NCBI GenBank assembly: GCA_026196775.1
Contig: JAPHUD010000017.1
Span: forward strand, 39,118 to 103,117
Direction: 5' to 3'
Length of the DNA: 64,000 nucleotides
From: Flavobacteriales bacterium
GTDB taxonomy: Bacteria > Bacteroidota > Bacteroidia > Flavobacteriales_E > Vicingaceae
Part shown: positions 49,307-58,101 of the stretch, piece after piece
Position numbering within the stretch: position 1 is the stretch's first letter
Layout of the letters: each line of letters begins with the position of its first letter
The notes under the pieces: generated by a model
Seen by the model: the letters and a program-made list of their open reading frames with translations, nothing else
What the model was told of the DNA's origin: nothing
Database searches by the model: none
Program-made: the position numbers and the translations under genes

Positions 49307-50560
49307 ATGTTGTATTACTTATTTAACTATCTAAACAAATTTGATTTTCCAGGTGCTGGAGTATTTGAATATATTTCTTTTAGAGCTGCTATGGCAGTTA
49401 TTGTTTCCTTGGTTATTTCAATGATATTCGGAAAAAAAATTATTCAAAGATTACAGTTGTTACAAGTAGGAGAAATTGTTAGAGATTTAGGGTTAGAAGG
49501 ACAAATGAAAAAACAAGGAACACCAACTATGGGAGGGCTTATTATTTTGGCTTCTATTCTTATACCTACATTGCTTTTTGCTAAGCTAGATAATATTTAC
49601 ATCATTTTGATGATAATTTCCACCATTTTGTTAGGGCTTATTGGTTTTATTGATGATTACATTAAAGTATTTAAGAAAAACAAAGCAGGTTTAGCTGGAA
49701 AGTTTAAGGTAATGGGACAAGTAGGTGTTGGGATTATTGTTGGAACCATCCTTTATTTTAATGAAGATGTAGTGGTAAAACAAAAAGTAATGGACGTTAA
49801 TGCTCCTGCACATATCAGTTATGAAATTCAAAATGATGTAGAGACTAAAGTTGTTGAAAATTACACCTGGAAAGAAGTAAAATCAACCTTAACAACCATT
49901 CCGTTTTTTAAAAATAATGAGTTCGACTACGCATCACTAACGAAATGGGCAGGTAAACATTCATACTTACTAGGCGGAATTTTATTTGTGTTAATAGTTA
50001 TTGTAATTATCACCGCTGTTTCTAATGGGGCAAATATGACTGATGGTCTAGATGGTCTCGCCACAGGAACCTCCGCAATTATAGGAGTTACCCTTGCTAT
50101 TTTCGCTTATGTATCCGGTAATACTGTTTTTGCCGAATATCTAAATATTATGTACATCCCTGAATCAGGTGAGTTGGTAATATTTATAGCTGCATTTGTT
50201 GGGGCTTGTGTTGGGTTTTTATGGTACAATTCATATCCTGCACAGGTTTTTATGGGAGATACAGGTAGCTTGGCATTAGGTGGGATTATAGCAGTATTTT
50301 CTTTAGCGGTAAGAAAAGAATTACTTATCCCATTGTTGTGTGGTGTATTCCTTATCGAAAACCTATCAGTAATGATACAGGTGGGTTATTTTAAATATAC
50401 AAAAAAGAGATACGGAGAAGGTAGAAGAGTGTTTTTAATGGCACCACTTCATCATCACTTTCAAAAGAAAAACATGCACGAAGCGAAAATTGTCGCCAGG
50501 TTCTGGATTATAGGAATTATGCTGGCACTATTAACTTTTGTGACACTTAAACTGAGGTAA
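49307..50560 (+). CDS. mraY: phospho-MurNAc-pentapeptide translocase
   Basis: MraY transfers phospho-MurNAc-pentapeptide to undecaprenyl phosphate, forming lipid I at the inner membrane. Conserved features: [26 protein letters not shown] (D116 and D117 in the active site), [13 protein letters not shown], and [12 protein letters not shown]. 417 residues against 360 in E. coli; the extra length is mainly an insert between helices 4 and 5 (about residues 155-220), predicted periplasmic and rich in charged residues. The insert is usual in Bacteroidota. Confidence 0.95.
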   Translation: MLYYLFNYLNKFDFPGAGVFEYISFRAAMAVIVSLVISMIFGKKIIQRLQLLQVGEIVRDLGLEGQMKKQGTPTMGGLIILASILIPTLLFAKLDNIYIILMIISTILLGLIGFIDDYIKVFKKNKAGLAGKFKVMGQVGVGIIVGTILYFNEDVVVKQKVMDVNAPAHISYEIQNDVETKVVENYTWKEVKSTLTTIPFFKNNEFDYASLTKWAGKHSYLLGGILFVLIVIVIITAVSNGANMTDGLDGLATGTSAIIGVTLAIFAYVSGNTVFAEYLNIMYIPESGELVIFIAAFVGACVGFLWYNSYPAQVFMGDTGSLALGGIIAVFSLAVRKELLIPLLCGVFLIENLSVMIQVGYFKYTKKRYGEGRRVFLMAPLHHHFQKKNMHEAKIVARFWIIGIMLALLTFVTLKLR

Positions 50561-50602
50561 AGTTGGAAGTCGGAAGATCAATAAAAAAACTAATAATAAA
50601 TA

Positions 50603-51943
50603 ATGAAAATGTCTAAAATAACCATACTTGGAGCAGGAGAAAGCGGAACAGGCGCAGCTATTTTGGCTAAAAAGCAAGGGTTTCAGGTTTTTTTGTCGGA
50701 CAAAGGAAAAATACAAGATAAATATAAAGAGGTTCTTAAAAATATTGAAGTTGAATGGGAAGAAAATCAACATACCGAAAGTAAAATTTTTGAAGCTGTG
50801 GAAGTAATTAAAAGTCCGGGAATTCCTGACAATGTGCCCTTAGTTGTGAAATTAAGGCAACAAGGGATTAATGTTATTTCGGAAATTGAATTTGCAGGAA
50901 GATATACCAATGCTACAATAGTTGGAATTACGGGAAGCAATGGAAAAACGACAACTGCCAGCTTAACATATCATATGCTGAAAAAAGCAGGATTAAATGT
51001 GGGGTTGGCGGGGAATATCGGGGAAAGTTTTGCCAAGCAAGTGGCTCAAGATGATAAGGATGTTTACGTGTTGGAATTAAGCAGTTTTCAGCTAGACGGA
51101 ATGTTTGATTTTAAAGTAGATGTAGCGATTTTATTAAACATCACTCCTGATCATTTAGACAGGTATGATTATCAACTGGAAAATTATGCAGCTTCTAAAT
51201 TTAGAATTACGCAAAACCAAGATGAGAATAACCATTTTATTTACTGTTATGATGATGAACTTATCCAGCAACAATTAAAAAAAAAACAACTAAAAGCTCA
51301 ATTACATCCTTTCAGTATTACAAAAGAAATGGAAAATGGAGCTTATATAAAAGATGAAAAATTAATAATAAACATAAATCAAAAACAACAAACTATGACA
51401 CTACAAGCGTTAGCACTACAAGGAAAACACAATCTTTACAACTCAATGGCTTCGGGCATTGCAGGAAGAGTGTTGGAATTAAAAAAAGAAATTATTAGGG
51501 AAAGTCTTTCAGATTTTCAAACCATAGAACATAGGTTAGAGCCTGTATTAACTGTTCATGGAATCGCTTTTGTAAATGACTCAAAAGCAACTAATGTAAA
51601 TGCAACTTGGTACGCTTTAGAGAGCTTTCAAGAAAATGTAATTTGGATTGTTGGTGGAGTAGATAAAGGCAATGATTATGAAATGTTGAAGGAGTTAGTT
51701 GCAGAAAAAGTAAAAGCAATTATTTGTTTGGGAGTTAACAACGAAAAAATTCATGAAGCTTTTGGAGATGTTATTCCAACTATTATTGATACCGCTTCTG
51801 CTAAAGATGCTGTAGATATGGCTTACAGATTAGGAACTAAGGGAGATACTGTTTTGCTTTCTCCTGCTTGTGCAAGTTTCGATTTATTTGAAAACTATGA
51901 AGATAGAGGAAGACAATTTAAAGCTGCTGTAAAAGGATTGTAA
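50603..51943 (+). CDS. murD: UDP-MurNAc-L-alanine:D-glutamate ligase
   Basis: MurD adds D-glutamate to UDP-MurNAc-L-Ala. The N-terminal Rossmann domain starts ITILGAGESGTGAAILAKKQ, the ATP loop is GITGSNGKTTTASL, then LLNITPDHLDRYDY, and the C-terminal domain has NDSKATNVNATWYAL, IVGGVDKGNDY and LLSPACASFDLFENYEDRG. 446 residues, normal. The start could be either ATG at 50603 or at 50609 (MKMSKIT). The next gene, 13 bases away, looks like a degenerate copy of the MurD C-terminal domain. Confidence 0.95.
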   Translation: MKMSKITILGAGESGTGAAILAKKQGFQVFLSDKGKIQDKYKEVLKNIEVEWEENQHTESKIFEAVEVIKSPGIPDNVPLVVKLRQQGINVISEIEFAGRYTNATIVGITGSNGKTTTASLTYHMLKKAGLNVGLAGNIGESFAKQVAQDDKDVYVLELSSFQLDGMFDFKVDVAILLNITPDHLDRYDYQLENYAASKFRITQNQDENNHFIYCYDDELIQQQLKKKQLKAQLHPFSITKEMENGAYIKDEKLIININQKQQTMTLQALALQGKHNLYNSMASGIAGRVLELKKEIIRESLSDFQTIEHRLEPVLTVHGIAFVNDSKATNVNATWYALESFQENVIWIVGGVDKGNDYEMLKELVAEKVKAIICLGVNNEKIHEAFGDVIPTIIDTASAKDAVDMAYRLGTKGDTVLLSPACASFDLFENYEDRGRQFKAAVKGL

Positions 51944-51956
51944 AACTTACATTATC

Positions 51957-52316
51957 ATGCAAAACTTAATACAAATAGGTAATCAAACATTTTATCATGT
52001 GCCATCTAGTGGAGTAGGAACCTTATCTATTGACTTAGACAAAGCAGCCATTATTGTTACTCAAGATAAGCTTTCAACTAATATCAATTGGATAAAAAAT
52101 CAATTGAAAAATAAGGTAGTAAATGTAATTATGGTTGGAGAGCATTTAAATGATTTTGTTCCTGAAATTCAAGAAACTAATGTGTTGTTGTTTGCTGTAG
52201 AAAGTTTTTCAGAAGGAGTTCAGTTGGCAGTAAAAAGCCATAGAATAATAGATAATGTAATTTGCTTTTGCGATGATAAATCATTGATGGATTTTTCAAA
52301 TATCAGTGAAGAATAA
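51957..52316 (+). CDS. unknown 119-residue protein resembling an isolated MurD C-terminal domain
   Basis: A small cytoplasmic protein (no signal peptide, no membrane helix) between murD and ftsW. Reading it beside the MurD just upstream gives an ordered match over about residues 30-119: AAIIVTQDKLSTNINWIK against NVIWIVGGVDKGNDYEMLK, NKVVNVIMVGEHLNDF against EKVKAIICLGVNNEKI, VESFSEGVQLAVKSHRIIDN against TASAKDAVDMAYRLGTKGDT, and KSLMDFSNISEE against ASFDLFENYEDR. The pattern of strands and helices agrees, but the functional residues (GGxDKG, SPACASFD) are not kept. I infer a decayed or repurposed duplicate of the Mur ligase C domain. It is 13 bases after murD and 9 bases before ftsW, so it is cotranscribed with both. 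Function unknown; a regulatory or scaffold role is only a guess. Confidence 0.7.
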   Translation: MQNLIQIGNQTFYHVPSSGVGTLSIDLDKAAIIVTQDKLSTNINWIKNQLKNKVVNVIMVGEHLNDFVPEIQETNVLLFAVESFSEGVQLAVKSHRIIDNVICFCDDKSLMDFSNISEE

Positions 52317-52325
52317 ACAAAATAA

Positions 52326-53462
52326 ATGAACGTAATAGATAAATATATTAAAGGAGATAAGGTAATATGGTTGGTAGTGCTGCTATTATCTATCTTATCT
52401 ATTTTAGCTGTCTATAGTTCTATAGTAACCCTTGCCTATAAATATAAAGATGGTGATACTTTTTATTATCTTTTTAAGCATGTAGTGATTTTAGTTATAG
52501 GCATTGTGTTAATGGTGTTGGCTCATCAAATTCATTTTAAATATTATTCTCGGCTGTCGCAAATTGCATTAATTTTATCTATTCCCTTGTTGTTGTTGAC
52601 ATTAATAACCGGAGCAAACATTAATGAAGCTAGTAGGTGGTTAGTTATTCCTGTTATTAATCAAACTTTCCAAACATCAGATTTAGCTAAATTGGCTTTA
52701 ATTATGTATTTGGCTCGTTTTCTATACAAAAATCAAGATTCAGTAAAAACATCTACCAAGTCGTTTTATAAAGTAATGTTTCCTGTGTTGGCAGTATGTG
52801 GCTTAATATTGCCTGCCAACTTTTCTACAGCAGCAATGCTTTTTGTTACTAGTTTAATAGTAATGTTTGTTGGAGGAGTTAATATTAAATATATTTTTTC
52901 ATTAGTAGGAATTGGTGTTGCGTTATTAGTGATAATGTTAGCAGTAGCCAAATTTCAACCCGATTTGTTACCAAGGGCAGACACTTGGGTAAAGAGAATT
53001 GAGTCTTTTTCTTCTGGTTCTGCTGAAGGAAATTATCAGGCTGACCAAGCAAAAATTGCTATTGCTACCGGCTGGCCACCAAAAGGTCCGGGAGGAAGTA
53101 CACAACGTAACTTTTTGCCCCATCCTTATTCAGATTTTATTTATGCGATAATTTTGGAGGAATATAGTTTAATAGGAGGAGTAGGGGTTATCCTACTTTA
53201 TCTGATTTTACTTTTTCGGGGAATAAAAATTGCTCAAAAAGCAGAAACAAGCTTTGGTTCTTTACTCGCAATAGGTTTGTCGTTTAGTTTGGTTTTTCAG
53301 GCAATGATAAATATGGCGGTTGCTGTAAATCTTTTTCCCGTAACAGGACAACCATTGCCTTTGGTAAGTATGGGGGGGACTTCTATATGGTTTACATGTT
53401 TGGCAATAGGAATTATATTAAGTGTTAGTAAAAGAACAGAAGAGTTAACGATAAAAAATTAA
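52326..53462 (+). CDS. ftsW: septal peptidoglycan polymerase FtsW
   Basis: SEDS-family glycosyltransferase that polymerises lipid II at the septum in complex with FtsI. About ten helices in 378 residues. Family motifs: INEASRWLVIPVINQTFQTSD (read as INEASRWLVIP and QTFQTSD) near residue 98-120, HPYSDFIYAIILEEYSLIGG, and NLFPVTGQPLPLVSMGGTS at the C-terminal side. RodA is the alternative SEDS member, but the place between murD and murG is that of FtsW. Confidence 0.94.
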   Translation: MNVIDKYIKGDKVIWLVVLLLSILSILAVYSSIVTLAYKYKDGDTFYYLFKHVVILVIGIVLMVLAHQIHFKYYSRLSQIALILSIPLLLLTLITGANINEASRWLVIPVINQTFQTSDLAKLALIMYLARFLYKNQDSVKTSTKSFYKVMFPVLAVCGLILPANFSTAAMLFVTSLIVMFVGGVNIKYIFSLVGIGVALLVIMLAVAKFQPDLLPRADTWVKRIESFSSGSAEGNYQADQAKIAIATGWPPKGPGGSTQRNFLPHPYSDFIYAIILEEYSLIGGVGVILLYLILLFRGIKIAQKAETSFGSLLAIGLSFSLVFQAMINMAVAVNLFPVTGQPLPLVSMGGTSIWFTCLAIGIILSVSKRTEELTIKN

Positions 53463-53485
53463 CAATTTAAAGCAAACAATAATAC

Positions 53486-54586
53486 ATGAAAACATATAAA
53501 ATTATAATTAGTGGAGGAGGAACGGGAGGTCATATCTTTCCGGCTATTGCTATAGCTAATGCTATAAAAAGTAAGTTCCCTCACACCGAAATTTTATTTG
53601 TTGGAGCTGAAGGCAAAATGGAAATGGAAAAAGTTCCTGCTGCAGGTTATGAAATTATTGGTTTGCCAATTATGGGGTTACAACGTAGGCTTACTCTTCA
53701 GAATTTAAAATTCCCAATTATGTTGCTTAAAAGCATGATGAAAGCTAAAAGTATTATCAGAGAGTTTAAACCTGATGTGGTGGTTGGTGTTGGAGGTTAT
53801 GCTAGTGGTCCATTATTAAAAGCAGCTACCAAAATGGGGGTTCCTGCATTAATTCAAGAGCAAAATTCCTATCCCGGAATTACTAATAAATTATTGGCAA
53901 CTAAGGTGCAAAAAATTTGTGTAGCTTATCCGCAAATGGATAGATTTTTTCCTAAAGAAAAAATTATTGTAACGGGTAATCCTGTTCGTCAGGACATTAA
54001 AAACCTAAGTGCCAAAAGAGAAAGGGGAATAGAGTTTTTTGGCTTGGATAAAGATAAAAAAACAGTGTTAGTAATTGGCGGAAGTTTAGGAGCAAGAACC
54101 ATTAACGAAAGTATAGAAAGCGGATTGGAAAAATTTGCTCAAAAAAATATTCAGTTGGTTTGGCAAACAGGAAAATGGTATGCAGATAAAGCTGCTTTGG
54201 CGGTTCAATCTTTTGAAAATAATGGAATAAAAACCATGGCATTTATTTCTAAAATGGATTATGCTTATGCTGTGGCGGATGTTGTAATTTCTAGAGCAGG
54301 AGCAAGTTCTATTTCAGAATTGTGTATTGCAGCAAAAGCAACTGTTTTTGTTCCATCACCAAATGTAGCCGAAGATCATCAAACTAAAAATGCAATGGCG
54401 TTGGTAAATCAAAATGCGGCAATTTTGGTTAAAGATGTTGAAGCCAAAGAAAAACTGGTAGAGCAAACATTGGCATTGGTAAAAGATGAAATGCAAAAAG
54501 AAAAATTAAGTGTAAATATTGCGAAAATGGCTTTTAATGATTCAGCTGAAATTATTGCTGATGAAGTAATGAAATTGATTAAATAG
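53486..54586 (+). CDS. murG: lipid II synthase MurG
   Basis: MurG transfers GlcNAc from UDP-GlcNAc to lipid I at the inner face of the membrane. GT-B fold with the N-terminal GGGTGGHIFPAIAIANAI, VVGVGGYASGPLL, the UDP-site VIGGSLGARTINESI, and DVVISRAGASSISEL with PSPNVAEDHQTKNAMAL. 366 residues, normal. It is 23 bases after ftsW and 3 bases before murC. Confidence 0.96.
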   Translation: MKTYKIIISGGGTGGHIFPAIAIANAIKSKFPHTEILFVGAEGKMEMEKVPAAGYEIIGLPIMGLQRRLTLQNLKFPIMLLKSMMKAKSIIREFKPDVVVGVGGYASGPLLKAATKMGVPALIQEQNSYPGITNKLLATKVQKICVAYPQMDRFFPKEKIIVTGNPVRQDIKNLSAKRERGIEFFGLDKDKKTVLVIGGSLGARTINESIESGLEKFAQKNIQLVWQTGKWYADKAALAVQSFENNGIKTMAFISKMDYAYAVADVVISRAGASSISELCIAAKATVFVPSPNVAEDHQTKNAMALVNQNAAILVKDVEAKEKLVEQTLALVKDEMQKEKLSVNIAKMAFNDSAEIIADEVMKLIK

Positions 54587-54589
54587 TAA

Positions 54590-55981
54590 ATGAACATAAA
54601 TACTATCCATACGGTTTATTTTTTAGGTGTCGGAGGCATTGGTATGAGTGCTTTGGCGAGGTATTTCCTAATTAAAGGTTGTAAGGTGTATGGATATGAT
54701 AAAACAAAAACCGGCCTTACAGAAGAATTGGAAGCAGAAGGAATTACAATTCATTATAATGAAGATGAAACCTTAATTCCCAAGGAGATAAAAAACAATG
54801 AAGAAGGAATTTTAGTGGTTTATACACCTGCTATTCCAAAAGACAATAAGGAGTTGCTTAGTTTACAGCAAACAGGAATTAAATTATATAAACGTTCGGA
54901 AGTGTTGGGTTTAATTTCTCAAGAATATTTTACCATTGCTGTTGCCGGAACACACGGAAAAACTACTACATCCTCTATGATAGCTCATGTGTTGAATGAA
55001 TGTGGAGTAAAATGCAATGCTTTTTTAGGTGGAATTAGTTTGAACTTTAACTCTAATTTGTTACTTAATGAAGATGCTAAATTTGTTGTTGTTGAAGCAG
55101 ATGAGTTTGATAGGTCTTTTCTTACTTTAAAACCTAATATTGCAATTGTAACTTCTTTAGATGCTGATCATTTAGATATTTATGAAAATAAAAATGAGAT
55201 GCATAATGCTTACAAAGCTTTTGTGGAAAAGATAAATCCCACAGGAACCTTAATAACCAAACAAACCTATTTAACTATTCTGCAATCCAACAATAAACTA
55301 AATACACTTACTTACTCTATAGAAAGAAAGGCTGATTACGCTTTGAAAAGCAAAAAAGTAGAAGACGGTAATTTTTTAATTGAGGTAGAAACACCAACTG
55401 ATGTACTTCAAAATATGGTGATTGGGTTACCCGGAATTCATAACATAGAAAATGGATTGGCAGCATTTGTTGTGGCAGATTTATTAAAGATAGATAGAGA
55501 AAGAATTAAAGCAGCATTAAAATCTTACAAAGGAGTAAAACGCAGGTTTGAATTTCATATAAAAACCAACGACCTTGTTTATATAGATGATTATGCACAT
55601 CATCCAACAGAATTAACTTTTGCTATTTCATCTATTAAAGAATTGTATCCTAACAAAAAAATTACAGGTGTTTTTCAGCCGCACTTGTACAGTAGAACAA
55701 GAGATTTTGCTGATGAATTTGCTGAAAGTTTGTCCTTATTAGATGAATTGATTTTACTTGATATTTACCCTGCAAGAGAATTGCCAATAGAAGGTGTTAG
55801 CTCTGCAATGTTATTAGAAAAAGTAACCATTCAACATAAAAAACTATTACAAAAAGAAGAAGTGCTAAGTTATTTTAAAGCGAATCAGCCTGAAGTGTTG
55901 ATCACGCTTGGGGCGGGAGATATAGATACCTTGGTGCAGCCATTAAAAACAATACTTAATGCAAAAGCAGTAAATTATTAA
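54590..55981 (+). CDS. murC: UDP-N-acetylmuramate:L-alanine ligase
   Basis: MurC adds the first amino acid, L-alanine, to UDP-MurNAc. The N-terminal motif is FLGVGGIGMSALARYFL, the ATP loop is VAGTHGKTTTSSMIAHVL, then FVVVEADEFDRSFL, and the C-terminal YIDDYAHHPTELTFAI and FQPHLYSRTRDFADEFA are typical of MurC. 463 residues. Its stop codon overlaps the ftsQ start (TAATGA), so translation is coupled. Confidence 0.96.
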   Translation: MNINTIHTVYFLGVGGIGMSALARYFLIKGCKVYGYDKTKTGLTEELEAEGITIHYNEDETLIPKEIKNNEEGILVVYTPAIPKDNKELLSLQQTGIKLYKRSEVLGLISQEYFTIAVAGTHGKTTTSSMIAHVLNECGVKCNAFLGGISLNFNSNLLLNEDAKFVVVEADEFDRSFLTLKPNIAIVTSLDADHLDIYENKNEMHNAYKAFVEKINPTGTLITKQTYLTILQSNNKLNTLTYSIERKADYALKSKKVEDGNFLIEVETPTDVLQNMVIGLPGIHNIENGLAAFVVADLLKIDRERIKAALKSYKGVKRRFEFHIKTNDLVYIDDYAHHPTELTFAISSIKELYPNKKITGVFQPHLYSRTRDFADEFAESLSLLDELILLDIYPARELPIEGVSSAMLLEKVTIQHKKLLQKEEVLSYFKANQPEVLITLGAGDIDTLVQPLKTILNAKAVNY

Positions 55982-56769
55982 TGAAGCAAATAATAAATAT
56001 ATCATTATGGATAATTGCATTGGTTTTAATCATTGTAGGATTAAGTTTTGCCAATAAAAATAAGTTGTATATGCAGCTTTCTAAGCCTGTTATAGATATA
56101 AATTATAATTCTGAAAATAGATTTATTGACGAGACAGATGTATTAAAAGAAATCATTCATAACCCGCAGGATACCAGTAAATATTTATATGCCTTTGATG
56201 TAACAACAATTGAAGAACGTTTAAAAAATAATTTTGCTATAAAAGATGCCCAAGTATATAAAACAGTAGATGGTAAAATTGTAGCATGGGTAAAACAAAA
56301 TAGACCAATTGCAAGGGTAATAAACCATAAAAATGAAAGTTTTTATATGGATGAAGATGGATATTTAATGTCGCTTTCAGAAAAATACACAGCTCGTTTA
56401 TTGGTTATTAATGGTAATGTTAAATCTTCTTATAATCAATATTATAAGAAAAATTTAAGTCAATTAGATGATAGCTTGGCAACTAAAACCATTATTGATG
56501 AATTATATCAATTGGCTCAACTTATTGATAACTCTGAGTTTTGGAAAGCACAAATTGAACAAGTGTATGTTAATAAAGAATTGGAGATTGAACTGGTACC
56601 AAAAGTAGGAAATCATATAATTGTATTGGGAAAACCTGAACATATGGAAGCTAAACTTAATAAGTTATATTATTTCTACAGAGAAGGTTTGAGTAAAACC
56701 GGTTGGAATGAATATTCAGAAATTAACTTAAGTTTTAATAACCAAATCGTTTGTAAAAAAAATTATTAG
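55981..56769 (+). CDS. ftsQ: cell-division protein FtsQ
   Basis: Bitopic division protein: one N-terminal helix (about 5-24), then the POTRA domain (about 40-110) and a beta-domain with the pattern KIVAWVKQNRPIARVINHKN and FYMDEDGYLMSLSEKYTARL, typical of the FtsQ/DivIB beta-domain. 262 residues. It starts inside the murC stop codon and is 4 bases before ftsA. Identity to E. coli FtsQ is low, but fold pattern and position agree. Confidence 0.9.
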   Translation: MKQIINISLWIIALVLIIVGLSFANKNKLYMQLSKPVIDINYNSENRFIDETDVLKEIIHNPQDTSKYLYAFDVTTIEERLKNNFAIKDAQVYKTVDGKIVAWVKQNRPIARVINHKNESFYMDEDGYLMSLSEKYTARLLVINGNVKSSYNQYYKKNLSQLDDSLATKTIIDELYQLAQLIDNSEFWKAQIEQVYVNKELEIELVPKVGNHIIVLGKPEHMEAKLNKLYYFYREGLSKTGWNEYSEINLSFNNQIVCKKNY

Positions 56770-56773
56770 TAAC

Positions 56774-58048
56774 ATGGAGGAAGAAAAATCAGAAATTATT
56801 GTTGGTTTAGATATCGGAACAACCAAAATTGTAGCCATAGTTGGAAGGAAAAATGAACACGGTAAAATTGAAATACTTGGAATGGGTAAATCTGATTCTA
56901 TTGGTGTTTCTAGAGGAATGGTTTCTAATATCGATAAAACAGTTGAATCAATTAGATTAGCAGTAGAACAAGCTGAATTAAAATCTGGTGTTGACATTAA
57001 AGTAGTGAATGTTGGTATTGCCGGTCAGCACATAAAAAGTTTACAACACAGGGGGATTAAAGTTAGACATAGTGTTGAAGATGAAATTAGTCAATTAGAT
57101 ATCAATTCTTTAATTGATGATATGTATAAATTGGTAATGTTGCCGGGAGAGGAAATTATTCATGTTCTTCCTCAGGAATACATTGTTGATAACGAGCAAG
57201 GTATTAAAGATCCAATTGGAATGGCAGGAGTGAGATTAGAAGCAAACTTCCATATTATTACAGGATTAGTTGGAGCAATTAAAAACATACATAAGTGCGT
57301 TCATAAAGCTAACTTAAATGTTGATGATTTAATTTTAGAACCATTAGCATCATCCGAAGCAGTATTAAGTGCTGAAGAAAAAGAAGCAGGAGTAGCATTG
57401 GTAGATATAGGTGGTGGAACTACTGATATTGCTATCTTTCAAGATGGTATCATCAGACATACAGCAGTTATTCCTTTTGGAGGAAATATAGTTACTGAAG
57501 ATATTAAAGAAGGATGCAGCATAATTAAAGATCATGCAGAAAAACTGAAGATTAAATTTGGCTCTGCTTTAGCTAGTGAAAGTAATGATAAAGTTAAAGT
57601 CTCTATTCCAGGATTAAGAGGAAGACCTGCTAAAGAAATTTACATTAAAACTTTAGCAAATATTATTCAAGCCAGAATGGAAGAAATTATTGAGCATATC
57701 CATTATGAAATTAAAAATTCAGGATACGAAAATAAATTAATTTGCGGAATAGTGGTTACAGGTGGTGGTTCTCAGTTAAAACATATTACTCAATTAATGG
57801 AATATGTTACAGGAATGGATACAAGAATTGGTTATCCTAATGAACATTTAGCACCAAATAATGCCAATGAAATTACTAGTCCGATGTATGCAACTAGTGT
57901 AGGGCTTGTTATTAAAGGATTTGAAGCAATTAATAAAAATAAAGATACTAGAGATGAGATTGTTGGACATTCTGACAACAAGAAGAGTGGATTTTTTGAT
58001 AGGTTGCTTCATGCAGGACACAAATTTTTAGAAGATAGTGAAAAATAA
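56774..58048 (+). CDS. ftsA: cell-division protein FtsA
   Basis: Actin-like protein that ties FtsZ to the membrane and recruits later division proteins. Phosphate-1 motif IVGLDIGTTKIVAIVG, phosphate-2 ALVDIGGGTTDIAIF, adenosine motif GIVVTGGGSQLKHI. The C-terminus ends in an amphipathic helix (GFFDRLLHAGHKFLEDSEK, about 406-424) suitable for membrane targeting. 424 residues, normal. It lies 53 bases before ftsZ. Confidence 0.96.
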   Translation: MEEEKSEIIVGLDIGTTKIVAIVGRKNEHGKIEILGMGKSDSIGVSRGMVSNIDKTVESIRLAVEQAELKSGVDIKVVNVGIAGQHIKSLQHRGIKVRHSVEDEISQLDINSLIDDMYKLVMLPGEEIIHVLPQEYIVDNEQGIKDPIGMAGVRLEANFHIITGLVGAIKNIHKCVHKANLNVDDLILEPLASSEAVLSAEEKEAGVALVDIGGGTTDIAIFQDGIIRHTAVIPFGGNIVTEDIKEGCSIIKDHAEKLKIKFGSALASESNDKVKVSIPGLRGRPAKEIYIKTLANIIQARMEEIIEHIHYEIKNSGYENKLICGIVVTGGGSQLKHITQLMEYVTGMDTRIGYPNEHLAPNNANEITSPMYATSVGLVIKGFEAINKNKDTRDEIVGHSDNKKSGFFDRLLHAGHKFLEDSEK

Positions 58049-58101
58049 GATTTAAGATAAAGGAATAACATTTAAGAATAATAAACTAAAACCCAAATAT
58101 T

